Shown piece after piece: positions 45,911-55,280 of a stretch of 64,000 bases of DNA. Below the pieces are notes generated by a model. It was given only the letters and a program-made list of their open reading frames with translations, did no database searches and was not told where the DNA came from. The DNA is from Ferruginibacter sp. (GTDB lineage: Bacteria > Bacteroidota > Bacteroidia > Chitinophagales > Chitinophagaceae): the NCBI GenBank assembly GCA_025362235.1, contig JANYGZ010000014.1, positions 48,378 through 112,377 of the forward strand, given 5' to 3'. Each line of letters opens with the position of its first letter. Position 1 is the first letter of the stretch. The position numbers were made by a program, and so were the translations under genes.

Positions 45911-47743
45911 CTATCCCTTTAAATCAAGTTTTATTTGTAATTCTTCAAACTGTTTGGCATCAATAGTACTTGGTGCATCCAGCATTACATCACGGCCGCT
46001 GTTATTTTTTGGAAAAGCAATAAAATCACGGATGCTTTCGCTGCCACCCAAAATAGCACATAAACGGTCGAACCCAAAAGCAAGGCCACCATGTGGCGGA
46101 GCGCCATATTCAAATGCTCCTAATAAAAACCCAAATTTATGTTGCTGCTCTTCTGCATCCATGCCTAAAGCGGCAAACATTTTTTCCTGCAATGCCCTTT
46201 GAAAAATACGGATACTGCCACCACCAATTTCATTGCCATTTAATACCATATCGTATGCATTGGCTTTAATACCTGCATAAGGATGCTCCAAATATTTTGC
46301 AGCATTTTCAATTGCCGGATTATTATTTATCATGATATTAATATGATCCGGCTTGGGAGAAGTAAAGGGATGGTGCCTTGCTACCCACCTGTTGTCATCT
46401 TCAGCATATTCAAACAAAGGAAAATCCAATACCCACAATAATTTAAATTCATCTGTTTTGCGCATGCTTAATTTATCGGCCATATACATACGTAAATCGC
46501 TGGTAGCTTTCCTGGTGCGTTCTTCTCCCCCTGCCAATATTAATATAAGGTCTCCTGCTTTGGCATTGGTTGCTGCGGCAATAGCCTTTAATTTTTCTGC
46601 ATCATAAAATTTATCTAAACTGCTTTTAAAACTTCCATCAGCATTGCATTTAATAAATACCAAACCCTTCATGCCAATCTGGGGCCGCTTAACCCATTCC
46701 GTGAGTTCATCTGTTTGTTTACGGGTATATTCGCTGCAGCCTGGTATTGCAATCGCAAGGACTGTTTCGGCCCCCCCACCCCCCAAAGGGGGGATATTGA
46801 AGAACTCACTATCAAATAATGGTTCTTTATTTTGAAAAGCGTGTTGAGGAAATTTAAGATTTGCAATTTTTATTTCAAACCTGATATCTGGTTTGTCATT
46901 ACCGTACTGCCACATAGCATCCTCCCATGTCATACGCTCTACTACTTCAGTGTAATTGATATTTTTTACATCTTTAAAAATTCTTTTTACCAAACCCTCA
47001 AACATGTTAAGGATATCTTCCTGTTCAACGAAACTCATTTCACAGTCAATCTGTGTAAATTCCGGCTGACGGTCTGCACGCAGGTCTTCATCACGAAAAC
47101 ATTTTACAATCTGGTAATAACGGTCGTACCCGCTTACCATCAGTAATTGTTTAAAAGTTTGCGGGCTTTGTGGCAATGCATAAAACTGCCCGGGGTTCAT
47201 CCTGCTGGGTACAACAAAATCCCTTGCACCTTCAGGGGTAGATTTAATTAAAAAAGGGGTTTCAATATCCATGAAATCATTTTCATGCAAATAATTCCTG
47301 GTGCTTCTGCCAACGGCATATCGTAATTCTAAATTTTTCTTTACTATGTTTCTGCGAAGGTCTAAAAAGCGGTATTTCATCCTTAGCTCATCACCACCGT
47401 CTGTATCATCCTGTATAGAAAAAGGAGGTACAGCCGATTTATTGAGAATGGTAAATTCTGCTACTGCAATTTCAATTTCACCTGTAGGGATATGCGCATT
47501 TTTATTGCTTCTTTCCTGTACTATTCCTTTTACCTGTAATACAAATTCCCTGCCCAGCGGATTGGCATCTAATTGTGTATTCAGGCTTTCAGAAAATAAT
47601 AACTGGGTAATTCCATAGCGGTCACGGATATCTACAAACGTAATACTGCCAAATTTACGGATGGTTTGCACCCAGCCGCTAAGCGTAATTTCTTTTTTAC
47701 TATTGGCCATCCTTAATTCGCCGCAGGTATGAGAACGATACAT
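45911..47743 (-). CDS. aspS: Aspartate-tRNA ligase, with a repeat-derived in-frame insertion
   Basis: 610 residues, class IIb synthetase. N-terminal OB-fold anticodon domain (VTLSGWVQ-like start [12 protein letters not shown]), motif 2 [21 protein letters not shown] insertion domain and motif 3 [16 protein letters not shown]. It charges tRNA-Asp. Near residues 310-325, at the junction with the GAD domain, the sequence reads [20 protein letters not shown]; the IPPLGGGG part comes from the same palindromic repeat as in uvrA and is not expected in the family. Core motifs are intact. Confidence 0.95.
   Translation of the reverse strand: MYRSHTCGELRMANSKKEITLSGWVQTIRKFGSITFVDIRDRYGITQLLFSESLNTQLDANPLGREFVLQVKGIVQERSNKNAHIPTGEIEIAVAEFTILNKSAVPPFSIQDDTDGGDELRMKYRFLDLRRNIVKKNLELRYAVGRSTRNYLHENDFMDIETPFLIKSTPEGARDFVVPSRMNPGQFYALPQSPQTFKQLLMVSGYDRYYQIVKCFRDEDLRADRQPEFTQIDCEMSFVEQEDILNMFEGLVKRIFKDVKNINYTEVVERMTWEDAMWQYGNDKPDIRFEIKIANLKFPQHAFQNKEPLFDSEFFNIPPLGGGGAETVLAIAIPGCSEYTRKQTDELTEWVKRPQIGMKGLVFIKCNADGSFKSSLDKFYDAEKLKAIAAATNAKAGDLILILAGGEERTRKATSDLRMYMADKLSMRKTDEFKLLWVLDFPLFEYAEDDNRWVARHHPFTSPKPDHINIMINNNPAIENAAKYLEHPYAGIKANAYDMVLNGNEIGGGSIRIFQRALQEKMFAALGMDAEEQQHKFGFLLGAFEYGAPPHGGLAFGFDRLCAILGGSESIRDFIAFPKNNSGRDVMLDAPSTIDAKQFEELQIKLDLKG
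46770..46795 (-). repeat. In-frame palindromic repeat arm inside aspS
   Basis: On the plus strand: G, seven C, A, six C, AAA, six G, AT. This is the exact reverse complement of 38426-38451 in uvrA. Translated in the gene's sense it encodes IPPLGGGGA in the same frame as in uvrA. Only one arm is evident; the flank toward the N-terminus (EPLFDSEF) may belong to the same insertion. Confidence 0.85.
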
Positions 47744-47867
47744 AGAAATGTTTTTATTATTTTACGTTTTATAAAAGTTTTGTTTTGATGAAGTCCCTTC
47801 AGAGAAGGTCCTTGTACATTAGAGTTCATTTAAATTACCCGGCTTTATAGCTTTATTAAAGCGGCTG

Positions 47868-47900
47868 CAAATATACAGATAGAAAATTTAGGGAAAACAA
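47868..47900 (-). promoter_or_regulatory. Probable aspS promoter
   Basis: The minus strand has TATATTTG (47868-47875), a TAnnTTTG match, with TTG about 22 bases upstream. It implies an untranslated leader of roughly 120 bases before the aspS ATG. Confidence 0.45.
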
Positions 47901-47932
47901 TCCTGTCCTATAAAGTAAGCTGTCACGGTATC

Positions 47933-48328
47933 TTACATAGTTTCCACCAAACCATTATGTTTTGGTTTCCACCACAGGTAGTAATAAGCAAGTATAAGTA
48001 TACCAATTATAAAAGGAATGATGGCTAAATGTTTATATGTGTATTGGCCAAATAGTATATTGGTATCAAAATGCATAAACTCGCTGATCATCCAGTAGGA
48101 GTTGGCGGCTATCCATACAACAATGGCTACATTATGGCAAACCTCACTCATAAATTGCCTGGTACGAAAAGCAATAACAATAGCAATAATCAGGGTAGGA
48201 AATATCATGGCAATACCAAATGGCCGCCATATCATACACCAGCTGATATCTTTCAGCAACCAGAAAACTATGTGCAGGTTTTCCATTTTACGGTACCGTA
48301 CCGGTATTGAATAGACTTCGTTACTCAT
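47933..48328 (-). CDS. Conserved hypothetical membrane protein (131 aa)
   Basis: Four predicted membrane helices: about residues 20-55 (IWRPFGIAMIFPTLIIAIVI), VCHNVAIVVWIAANSYWMIS, and HLAIIPFIIGILILAYYYLW, with short loops. I do not recognise a named family, though similar 4-TM proteins occur in Bacteroidota. An alternative start is Met15. It is flanked by aspS and the M14 peptidase on the same strand, with gaps that suggest separate transcripts. Confidence 0.7.
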   Translation of the reverse strand: MSNEVYSIPVRYRKMENLHIVFWLLKDISWCMIWRPFGIAMIFPTLIIAIVIAFRTRQFMSEVCHNVAIVVWIAANSYWMISEFMHFDTNILFGQYTYKHLAIIPFIIGILILAYYYLWWKPKHNGLVETM

Positions 48329-48356
48329 GCAGTATTTTTTGTACTGCGAATATAAA

Positions 48357-50081
48357 TTATTGCACCAAACGAAATACAGGGTACCTTAAATGAGCAGGTT
48401 CGTAGTAGGGAGAATTTTTATAAATAAAATCCAGTTGTGCCGATGAGCTGTTGGCGAACATACTGTCGGCTAATTTTTTCTCATTCAGTTTTTGCTGTAA
48501 CCCTGGCTTAGTTTTTAAAACCTGTGCAGCAATATCTTCCCAACGGTAATCGCTGTAGCCTTCTTTTTGCTGCAATACGGCATCAAAAAAATTCCACGAA
48601 AAAAAGCTATCATCGCCGGTAGGCTCTAATGTTTCCACCAGGTAACGGTTGGCTGTTTGATTGAGTAAAATAAAATAATCACCTTTTAAAAACTTTACTT
48701 TTTCATTTCTTGCCGAAAGATTTACGGAGAAATTTTTATGGTGTTTTTCATAAGGTTTCGGGTAACTTTTAAAATCGCTTATATGATAGGCTTCTACTTC
48801 AAAACAGGTATCTGCAGTAAACCTGCGCATTTCTACCTTATTTAATTTTAATAAATCAATTACACTATACCAACCCTGAGGAATAATATAGGCAACAGGT
48901 TTACTGATGGTATTGCCAGGTTTAAAAACATTATAATATTTTACACTTTTTGTAAAAGGCTTATTACGGTCGTAATACATTTTTTGCAAGCCTGTGGCTT
49001 CACTGGTTGTGTAGGCCTGTTCGTATCCTTTAAATGTTGTGTAGCCAAATTTACTTGAGTCTACACTGAAACTGATGGGAAATGTTTGCTTGGAAATGAT
49101 TTCTTTTTTTAATTGATTGCGAAGTGTAACCAGGCTGTCTGCATTTGTAGAAGCTGTTGTTATCATTGCCTGCATCAGTGCATAAGTAGATTTAACCCTG
49201 TCTGCATAAGGTTTAAGCATATGTGTTTCGGGAATAAAACTAATGGTTCCAAACAATGCAGCGTAGCCGGAAGAGTAACGTGGCGAATCGTAAAACATTT
49301 CCATTCCATTATCAACACTGGCAGTTTCAAAATTTACATAAGGTATCATACCCCATCCCTTTTCACTCATGTTTTTGTATACCTGCGGTTCAAAACTTTG
49401 CTGTAACCATTTGCCCAGTTGGCCGCCCAGTTTATCATATTGTGTAGTTATCAACGTCATGGTATGCTGATAATCGGCACCATCGCTTACATGGTTGTCT
49501 ATTAAAATATCAGGATCCAATAAATGAAAAATTTCTGTAAAAGATTTAGCCTCTTTGCTGTCGCATTTGGTAAAATCGCGGTTTAGGTCAAGGTTTTCTG
49601 AGTTACCTCTAAACCCATATTCAAGTGGCCCATTTTGGTTTACCCGGGAAAAAGGCCCACGGTTTAAACTGCCGCCAATATTGTATACCGGAATAAAAGC
49701 AAGCGCCACATTATTGGGTATAGTAATTTTTTTGTTTACAATATCCCTTACCAATAACATGCTGGCATCAATACCATCAGGCTCACCGGGGTGAATACCA
49801 TTATTGATCAAAATTACTACTTTATGTTGTTTATGCCATTGTGCAATATTGAATGCGGCGTCATTACTAACCAATACAAGGTGTAAAGGATAACCCGCAT
49901 CTGTGGCACCCATTTCTTTAACCAATACTTTGGGTGAAATTTTATCTAACTGCTTATACCATTCAATGGCTTCAAAATACGTAGCGGTTTCCTTGCCATT
50001 GCTTTTTTCGAACCTGCATTGTTGTGCAATACAATTTGAAGCAATAATTAAAATAAATACAGTTAAAAAATGCAGTTTCAT
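48357..50081 (-). CDS. M14 family metallopeptidase (zinc carboxypeptidase), secreted
   Basis: 574 residues with signal peptide (to ASNCIAQ). The M14 zinc site is visible: HxxE in NNGIHPGEPDG (about residue 96) and the distal His in ILIDNHVSDGADYQH. The NxDLNRDF segment (ENLDLNRDFTK) provides substrate-binding residues, and the general-base Glu is likely in ISFIPETHMLKPY. A beta-sandwich C-terminal region follows. It probably trims peptides in the periplasm. Related Bacteroidota proteins are annotated as M14 peptidases. Confidence 0.9.
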   Translation of the reverse strand: MKLHFLTVFILIIASNCIAQQCRFEKSNGKETATYFEAIEWYKQLDKISPKVLVKEMGATDAGYPLHLVLVSNDAAFNIAQWHKQHKVVILINNGIHPGEPDGIDASMLLVRDIVNKKITIPNNVALAFIPVYNIGGSLNRGPFSRVNQNGPLEYGFRGNSENLDLNRDFTKCDSKEAKSFTEIFHLLDPDILIDNHVSDGADYQHTMTLITTQYDKLGGQLGKWLQQSFEPQVYKNMSEKGWGMIPYVNFETASVDNGMEMFYDSPRYSSGYAALFGTISFIPETHMLKPYADRVKSTYALMQAMITTASTNADSLVTLRNQLKKEIISKQTFPISFSVDSSKFGYTTFKGYEQAYTTSEATGLQKMYYDRNKPFTKSVKYYNVFKPGNTISKPVAYIIPQGWYSVIDLLKLNKVEMRRFTADTCFEVEAYHISDFKSYPKPYEKHHKNFSVNLSARNEKVKFLKGDYFILLNQTANRYLVETLEPTGDDSFFSWNFFDAVLQQKEGYSDYRWEDIAAQVLKTKPGLQQKLNEKKLADSMFANSSSAQLDFIYKNSPYYEPAHLRYPVFRLVQ

Positions 50082-50179
50082 GTAGAGAATAATTTTTCAC
50101 AAGCTACAATAATTTCCTGCAAAGCCCTTAATGGGGAGTACAGTTTTAAATTAATACGTTTAAATAGAAAGAACGAAAA

Positions 50180-50209
50180 AAGCCTGTTGAATTCAAATTC
50201 AACAGGCTT
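50180..50209. terminator. Terminator of rpsT
   Basis: AAGCCTGTTGAATT and AATTCAACAGGCTT form a 14-base perfect inverted repeat, flanked by A and T runs on both sides. It lies 28 bases after the rpsT stop on the minus strand and can work in both directions. Confidence 0.85.
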
Positions 50210-50237
50210 ATAAAAAAATATTTATAAAAACCGGTAA

Positions 50238-50501
50238 TTATTTTGCCAATGCCAATGCATTCACTTTTTTTGCCAGCTTGCTTTTTAAATTAGCAGCTTT
50301 GTTTTTGTGAATAGTACCACGTTTTGCTAATTTGTCAATCATAGACAAAACGCCTGGTAGCTTTTCTACAGCACCTTCTTTATTATCTATAATTTTAATG
50401 TCGCGTATTGCATTACGGGTTGTTTTGCCATAATAACGGTTACGCTCATTGCGTTTTGTGCTCTGACGGACATCTTTTTTTGTTGCTGCGTGATTTGCCA
50501 T
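50238..50501 (-). CDS. rpsT: 30S ribosomal protein S20
   Basis: 87 residues, very basic and helical: MANHAATKKDVRQSTKRNER at the start, GVLSMIDKLAKRGTIHKNKA in the middle and KSKLAKKVNALALAK at the end. A primary 16S rRNA binding protein. Monocistronic, with its own promoter and terminator. Confidence 0.97.
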   Translation of the reverse strand: MANHAATKKDVRQSTKRNERNRYYGKTTRNAIRDIKIIDNKEGAVEKLPGVLSMIDKLAKRGTIHKNKAANLKSKLAKKVNALALAK

Positions 50502-50523
50502 TTTAAAACTTATTTTTGGGCTG

Positions 50524-50531
50524 CAAAGATA
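50524..50531 (-). promoter_or_regulatory. Probable -7 element of the rpsT promoter
   Basis: TATCTTTG on the minus strand, 23 bases before the rpsT ATG, matches TAnnTTTG. An upstream TTTA about 20 bases earlier is a weak -33. Confidence 0.5.
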
Positions 50532-50628
50532 GGGATTTGTATTTAAGAATAAACACTACAGAGAAAGGAATTTTAAAAATCAGTTCATTTTTGGTGGATA
50601 ACAATTATTTCAGCTATAAATTAAGTAA

Positions 50629-51123
50629 ATGAACAGGTTTATATTATTATTGCTGCACCTGGTTTCTTTGGTATTTTTTTGTTTTGGGATAGCATTGGAC
50701 ATGCTTAAAATTGATATTACAGCGAATTTTATTATCAGTATCAACCTTTTTAATGAAAAAAGAAGTGTGCTGGGTACTTTGCAAACTTTATGGGAAGGAG
50801 GCAATTACTTGCCTTTTTTGCTCATATTTTTATTTGGTATAATTGTTCCTTTCGTTAAATCTGGTATTATTTTTTATATCCTGCTCAATAAAGACATATC
50901 AGGCAAATGGCGAAAAATAGTCGGTTTAATGGGCAAATGGGCCATGGCTGATGTATTTGCCATTAGTATTTTCATTGCTTTTTTAGGTGCAAGGGCAATG
51001 AGAAATACCACCGCTTCGCTGAAACCAGGATTTTATTATTTTACCGCCTATGTTTTATTAAGCGCTCTTATTAGCCATTTCCTGATTGTTAATACTAAAA
51101 TCGCCCCATCATCTAATGCATAA
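50629..51123 (+). CDS. Paraquat-inducible protein A-like membrane protein
   Basis: 164 residues with four membrane helices. It fits one half of PqiA: the conserved KSGIIFYILL helix region (FVKSGIIFYIL), then WRKIVGLMGKWAMADVFAIS, the PqiA signature, and a final helix FTAYVLLSALISHFLIV. PqiA proteins are linked to lipid transport between membranes and stress. No pqiB/MCE partner is adjacent. It is 61 bases upstream of sucA. Confidence 0.85.
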   Translation: MNRFILLLLHLVSLVFFCFGIALDMLKIDITANFIISINLFNEKRSVLGTLQTLWEGGNYLPFLLIFLFGIIVPFVKSGIIFYILLNKDISGKWRKIVGLMGKWAMADVFAISIFIAFLGARAMRNTTASLKPGFYYFTAYVLLSALISHFLIVNTKIAPSSNA

Positions 51124-51184
51124 ATGACCGATATTTGCATTCCTAAATTTAGGCGTACAACAACATAATAATTTTCTAGCCAAA

Positions 51185-53938
51185 ATGAAAGATTTTCAAT
51201 ACATAACGAATTCGCATCCTGCCTACATCGAAAATTTATACCATGATTTTTTAAAAAACCCCCAAAGTGTAGATGCGGATTTACGTAAATTTTTTGAAGG
51301 ATTTGATTTTGCTGTAAGCAATAGCTTAAATGGAAAAGCCGATACTGGTACTGCTTCTGTTGCTGCAGCCCCGTTTGCAACTGTTGACTGGATGAGTGAA
51401 ATAAGGGTGTACCGGATTATTTTGGGATATAGAAATAAAGGGCATCTGCTGGCAGATACTAATCCTATCCGCCCCCGCAAAGATCGTGGTGCCAATATTG
51501 AACTGGAATTTTATGGTTTATCAGAAGCAGACCTTGATAGAACATTTAATGCAGGAAATCTGATTGGTTTAGGCACTACCACCTTAAGAAATATATTGGA
51601 ACATTTGGAGAGATGTTATTCAGGCCATTTAGGCATTGAATTTAAATATATCAGCGATCAGAAAAAAGTAAGCTGGCTTACGAAGGCTGTGGAAAAAAAG
51701 ATGTTAGAGCCAGTAGGATTGCCACAGAAAAAGAGAATCCTTCAAAAATTGAATGAAGGAGTAATGTTTGAAAAGTTTTTACACACTAAATATATCGGGC
51801 AAAAACGGTTTAGTTTAGAAGGTGGAGAAACAACTATTGCTGCTTTAGATGCAATAATAAACACATCTGCAGAAGGAGGTGTGCAAGAAGTAGTGATAGG
51901 AATGGCGCATAGGGGCAGGCTAAATGTGCTGGCCAATATTTTAGGAAAAACTTACGAACAGATTTTTAGTGAATTTGAAGGTAAAAATACACCGGATACT
52001 ACCATGGGCAGTGGTGATGTAAAATATCATTTAGGATTTAGTAGTTTTTTAGATACAGCCAATGGAAAAAAAATACATTTAAAACTATGCCCTAACCCTT
52101 CGCACCTGGAAGCTGTAGACCCGGTAGTTATTGGTTTTGCAAGAAGCAAGGCTGATGTTTTGTATAGCAGCGATTATGATAAAATATTACCCATATTAAT
52201 TCATGGAGATGCTTCTATTGCGGGTCAGGGAATTGTGTACGAAGTATTACAAATGAGTGGATTAAAAGGATATTATACCGGTGGCACCATCCATTTTGTG
52301 ATTAATAACCAAATTGGCTTTACTACCGATTTTGAAGATGCCCGTACTGCTGATTATTGTACTTCTGTAGCCGCAATGGTGCAGGCTCCTGTATTGCATG
52401 TAAATGGCGATGATGCAGAAGCGGTGGTAAAAGCAAGTGAAATTGCCACACTTTACCGCCAGGAATTTAACAGCGATATTTTTATAGATATGGTTTGTTA
52501 CCGTAAGCATGGGCATAACGAAGGCGATGAGCCTAAGTTTACACAGCCGCAATTATATGCGCTGATTGATAAACACCTTAACCCACGTGAAGTATATACT
52601 CAATACCTGATTGAGAATGGCGAAGCTGATGCCCAGGCCCTGGCAAAACAGATGGAACAGCAATTTTTGAACGACTTACAGGAACGGTTAGACGAAGTGA
52701 AGCAAAACCCCTTGCCCTACACTTACCAACAGCCTGAAATAGCCTGGAAAACAATGCGTAAAGCTACCACGGCCGATTTTGATTTATCACCTGTAACCGG
52801 TATTTCAACTGATACATTTACTTTATTATTTGAAGGGTTAATGAAATGGCCTTCAGCGTTTACTCCTTTACGTAAAGTAGATAAGCTGTTAAAAGATAAA
52901 ATAAAACTTTTTAATGATGAACATAAAATAGACTGGGCAACAGCAGAGCTGATGGCCTATGGAAGTTTACTGATTGAAGGAAAAGATGTACGTATGAGCG
53001 GCCAGGATGTAAAGAGAGGAACTTTTAGCCATCGCCATGCGGTTCTTTATGATGAAAATAATAATGCAGAATATAACCGGCTTGATCATTTTACTGATAA
53101 GCAGGAGCCTTTTAGAATTTACAATTCTTTGTTAAGTGAATATGCCGTATTAGGTTTTGAATATGGTTATTCAATGGCTAACCCCAATGCTTTGGTAATT
53201 TGGGAAGCACAGTTTGGCGATTTTTGTAATGGAGCCCAAACAATGATTGACCAGTTTATTATTGCTGGCGAAACCAAGTGGCAACGTATGAATGGTGTGA
53301 CAATGCTGTTACCACATGGTTATGAAGGACAAGGCCCTGAACATAGCAGCGCAAGAATGGAAAGGTTTTTGCAAATGTGCGCCGAGCTGAATATTGTAAT
53401 TACCAATATCACCACGGCCGCCAATTTTTTTCATGCGCTGCGCAGGCAACTTGCCTGGCCGTTTAGAAAACCGTTGATTAATTTTTCTCCAAAAGCAAAC
53501 CTCCGGCATCCAGGTACTTATAGTTTAGTCAATGAATTTACAAATGGCAGATTTAAAGAAACAATAGATGATGTTTTTGTGAATGAGGCTGCTGAGGTTA
53601 AAAAAGTATTATTCTGCTCTGGTAAAATATACTTCGACCTTGCCGAAAGACAACTGAAGGACAATAGAAAGGATGTGGCCATAGTACGTGTAGAACAGGT
53701 TTATCCAATACCACAAAATCAGTTAGATGAGCTATATAAAAAGTACAGCAAAGCTATCTGGCATTGGGTACAGGAAGAGCCCATCAATATGGGTGCTGCA
53801 GGCTTTTTAAGGATGAATTTAAAAAACATTAATTTTTATATCATCAGCCGCACACAAAGTGCCTCTACTGCTACAGGGTTTTCTAAAATACATGCTAAGG
53901 AACAGGCAGAAATTATTGATACTGCCTTTACAATTTAA
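51185..53938 (+). CDS. sucA: 2-oxoglutarate dehydrogenase E1 component
   Basis: 917 residues. Starts with the E1o N-terminal segment NSHPAYIENLYHDFLKNP. TPP-binding and active-site blocks include GMAHRGRLNVLANILGK, NPSHLEAVDPVV, IHGDASIAGQGIVYE, YRKHGHNEGDEPKFTQP and RGTFSHRHAVLYDE, EAQFGDFCNGAQTMIDQF. It decarboxylates 2-oxoglutarate in the TCA cycle, passing succinyl to E2. The E2 gene sucB lies 3.2 kb downstream on the same strand rather than next to it. Confidence 0.97.
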   Translation: MKDFQYITNSHPAYIENLYHDFLKNPQSVDADLRKFFEGFDFAVSNSLNGKADTGTASVAAAPFATVDWMSEIRVYRIILGYRNKGHLLADTNPIRPRKDRGANIELEFYGLSEADLDRTFNAGNLIGLGTTTLRNILEHLERCYSGHLGIEFKYISDQKKVSWLTKAVEKKMLEPVGLPQKKRILQKLNEGVMFEKFLHTKYIGQKRFSLEGGETTIAALDAIINTSAEGGVQEVVIGMAHRGRLNVLANILGKTYEQIFSEFEGKNTPDTTMGSGDVKYHLGFSSFLDTANGKKIHLKLCPNPSHLEAVDPVVIGFARSKADVLYSSDYDKILPILIHGDASIAGQGIVYEVLQMSGLKGYYTGGTIHFVINNQIGFTTDFEDARTADYCTSVAAMVQAPVLHVNGDDAEAVVKASEIATLYRQEFNSDIFIDMVCYRKHGHNEGDEPKFTQPQLYALIDKHLNPREVYTQYLIENGEADAQALAKQMEQQFLNDLQERLDEVKQNPLPYTYQQPEIAWKTMRKATTADFDLSPVTGISTDTFTLLFEGLMKWPSAFTPLRKVDKLLKDKIKLFNDEHKIDWATAELMAYGSLLIEGKDVRMSGQDVKRGTFSHRHAVLYDENNNAEYNRLDHFTDKQEPFRIYNSLLSEYAVLGFEYGYSMANPNALVIWEAQFGDFCNGAQTMIDQFIIAGETKWQRMNGVTMLLPHGYEGQGPEHSSARMERFLQMCAELNIVITNITTAANFFHALRRQLAWPFRKPLINFSPKANLRHPGTYSLVNEFTNGRFKETIDDVFVNEAAEVKKVLFCSGKIYFDLAERQLKDNRKDVAIVRVEQVYPIPQNQLDELYKKYSKAIWHWVQEEPINMGAAGFLRMNLKNINFYIISRTQSASTATGFSKIHAKEQAEIIDTAFTI

Positions 53939-53994
53939 TTGATGGTATAATTAATAGGGAAATAAAAATTTCTTTTTTATAACAGTCTCAAATA

Positions 53995-54026
53995 AATAAG
54001 CCCTGTCTTTTTTGACAGGGCTTATT
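53995..54026. terminator. Bidirectional terminator between sucA and the T9SS gene
   Basis: AATAAGCCCTGTC pairs with GACAGGGCTTATT across a TTTTTT loop. It is placed between two convergent genes. Confidence 0.85.
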
Positions 54027-54051
54027 TATTATGGTAAGAAAGGTATTATTA

Positions 54052-55233
54052 TTAATTGCCCTTCACTACATTTAATGTTGTTGTTTCAGTGCCTGTTTGT
54101 ATGCGCAACAAATAATTGCCACTTGACAAATTACTCAAGTCAACCTCTTTTTTATTTATTCCTTTTAAACCCTGTACCTGTATATTCTTTAATACTTTTC
54201 CATTGGCATCATTTAAAGTAATAGTTACAGGTGAATTTTCAGTTAAATCAATCGACAGGCTCGCTTTGCTCCTTACAGGATTTGGAAAAATGCTTGCTGA
54301 AAATCCCTTGCTGTCCATGCGCACCGATTTTATTTCAGTGTAAATAAACTGTCCGTCTTTATCAGTTTGTTTAATACGATAGTAAACAACGGCTGAAGAA
54401 TGGATAGACAAAATATCTGCATCAGTAAAATTGTAAGCATTAGCTGACCTTCCGTTATTTTTTGGAGCTATTGTAGTAATACTTTTAAAGTCAATACCAT
54501 TTAAACTTCTTTCAACTTCATAGCGGTCTGTAAGCGCAGTTTCATTTTCGACCTGCCAGTTAAGGTTAGCACCATTATCTTTTTTAACAACATTAAAGCC
54601 CGAAAATTTAACGGGAAGAGTAATGTTGGCTAAAAGAGCAGTGGACGTTCCAATCTGAGGCAGACCAGTAACAACATCATAACTATTTTGGTTAGTAGTT
54701 GTTGCTGATGATGGCAGATAATACAGTTTGCTCAATCCATCTGAATTTAAAACGGGGCCGCTGGAATAAAAGTATGCCTGGCCAGTTGTTGTTCCACCGT
54801 CAGGTAAGCTAACCAAACCAACAGTGCGTGATTGTAAAGGAAAGCCATTAAACTCAACTTCCATTACTTCGTATGGCGTGTTTGCAGTAGCAATAGGTGC
54901 AATAGGGCCGTTTGTTAAAAATATATTGTAATTCCAATATCCCCCTTCTATATAAGCAGGTGGGGAGATCACCCAGTTTGCGGCTGCAGGAAATGAAACA
55001 ATATTTTTTATTATTGTTATGGCTGGGGCTGTTGCTAACCCAGTTGCATCAACACCAACATTAAACTGTAATGAAGCTATGCTATTAGTTGAAGCAATTT
55101 GATTTTGATCTGCCTTAAGAAAAATTTTTATGCGGCTTGTGGTAGAGCCTGCAGCAACGCTGGCCTGTATTAACTGGGCATGACTTTGTACGGAAAGAAA
55201 GGAAACCAAAAGGATAGTGAAGATTTTTTTCAT
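54052..55233 (-). CDS. T9SS-secreted protein with C-terminal sorting domain
   Basis: 393 residues from the ATG 55231-55233 (an upstream in-frame ATG at 55269 is not needed). Signal peptide ends SFLSVQSHAQ. The body has an immunoglobulin/cohesin-like beta-sandwich (about 20-200), then a fibronectin-like segment (YEVERSLNGIDFKSITT) and the C-terminal T9SS type A sorting domain (ASIFPNPVRSKASLSIDL; LSSGNYLLRIQTG). It is exported to the cell surface or medium. The function of the exported part is unknown. Probably paired with the adjacent 534-residue protein. Confidence 0.85.
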   Translation of the reverse strand: MKKIFTILLVSFLSVQSHAQLIQASVAAGSTTSRIKIFLKADQNQIASTNSIASLQFNVGVDATGLATAPAITIIKNIVSFPAAANWVISPPAYIEGGYWNYNIFLTNGPIAPIATANTPYEVMEVEFNGFPLQSRTVGLVSLPDGGTTTGQAYFYSSGPVLNSDGLSKLYYLPSSATTTNQNSYDVVTGLPQIGTSTALLANITLPVKFSGFNVVKKDNGANLNWQVENETALTDRYEVERSLNGIDFKSITTIAPKNNGRSANAYNFTDADILSIHSSAVVYYRIKQTDKDGQFIYTEIKSVRMDSKGFSASIFPNPVRSKASLSIDLTENSPVTITLNDANGKVLKNIQVQGLKGINKKEVDLSNLSSGNYLLRIQTGTETTTLNVVKGN

Positions 55234-55280
55234 AGTTTTTAAGTTAGTATAATAAATAGTTAAACACAAGTAATTGGTTA

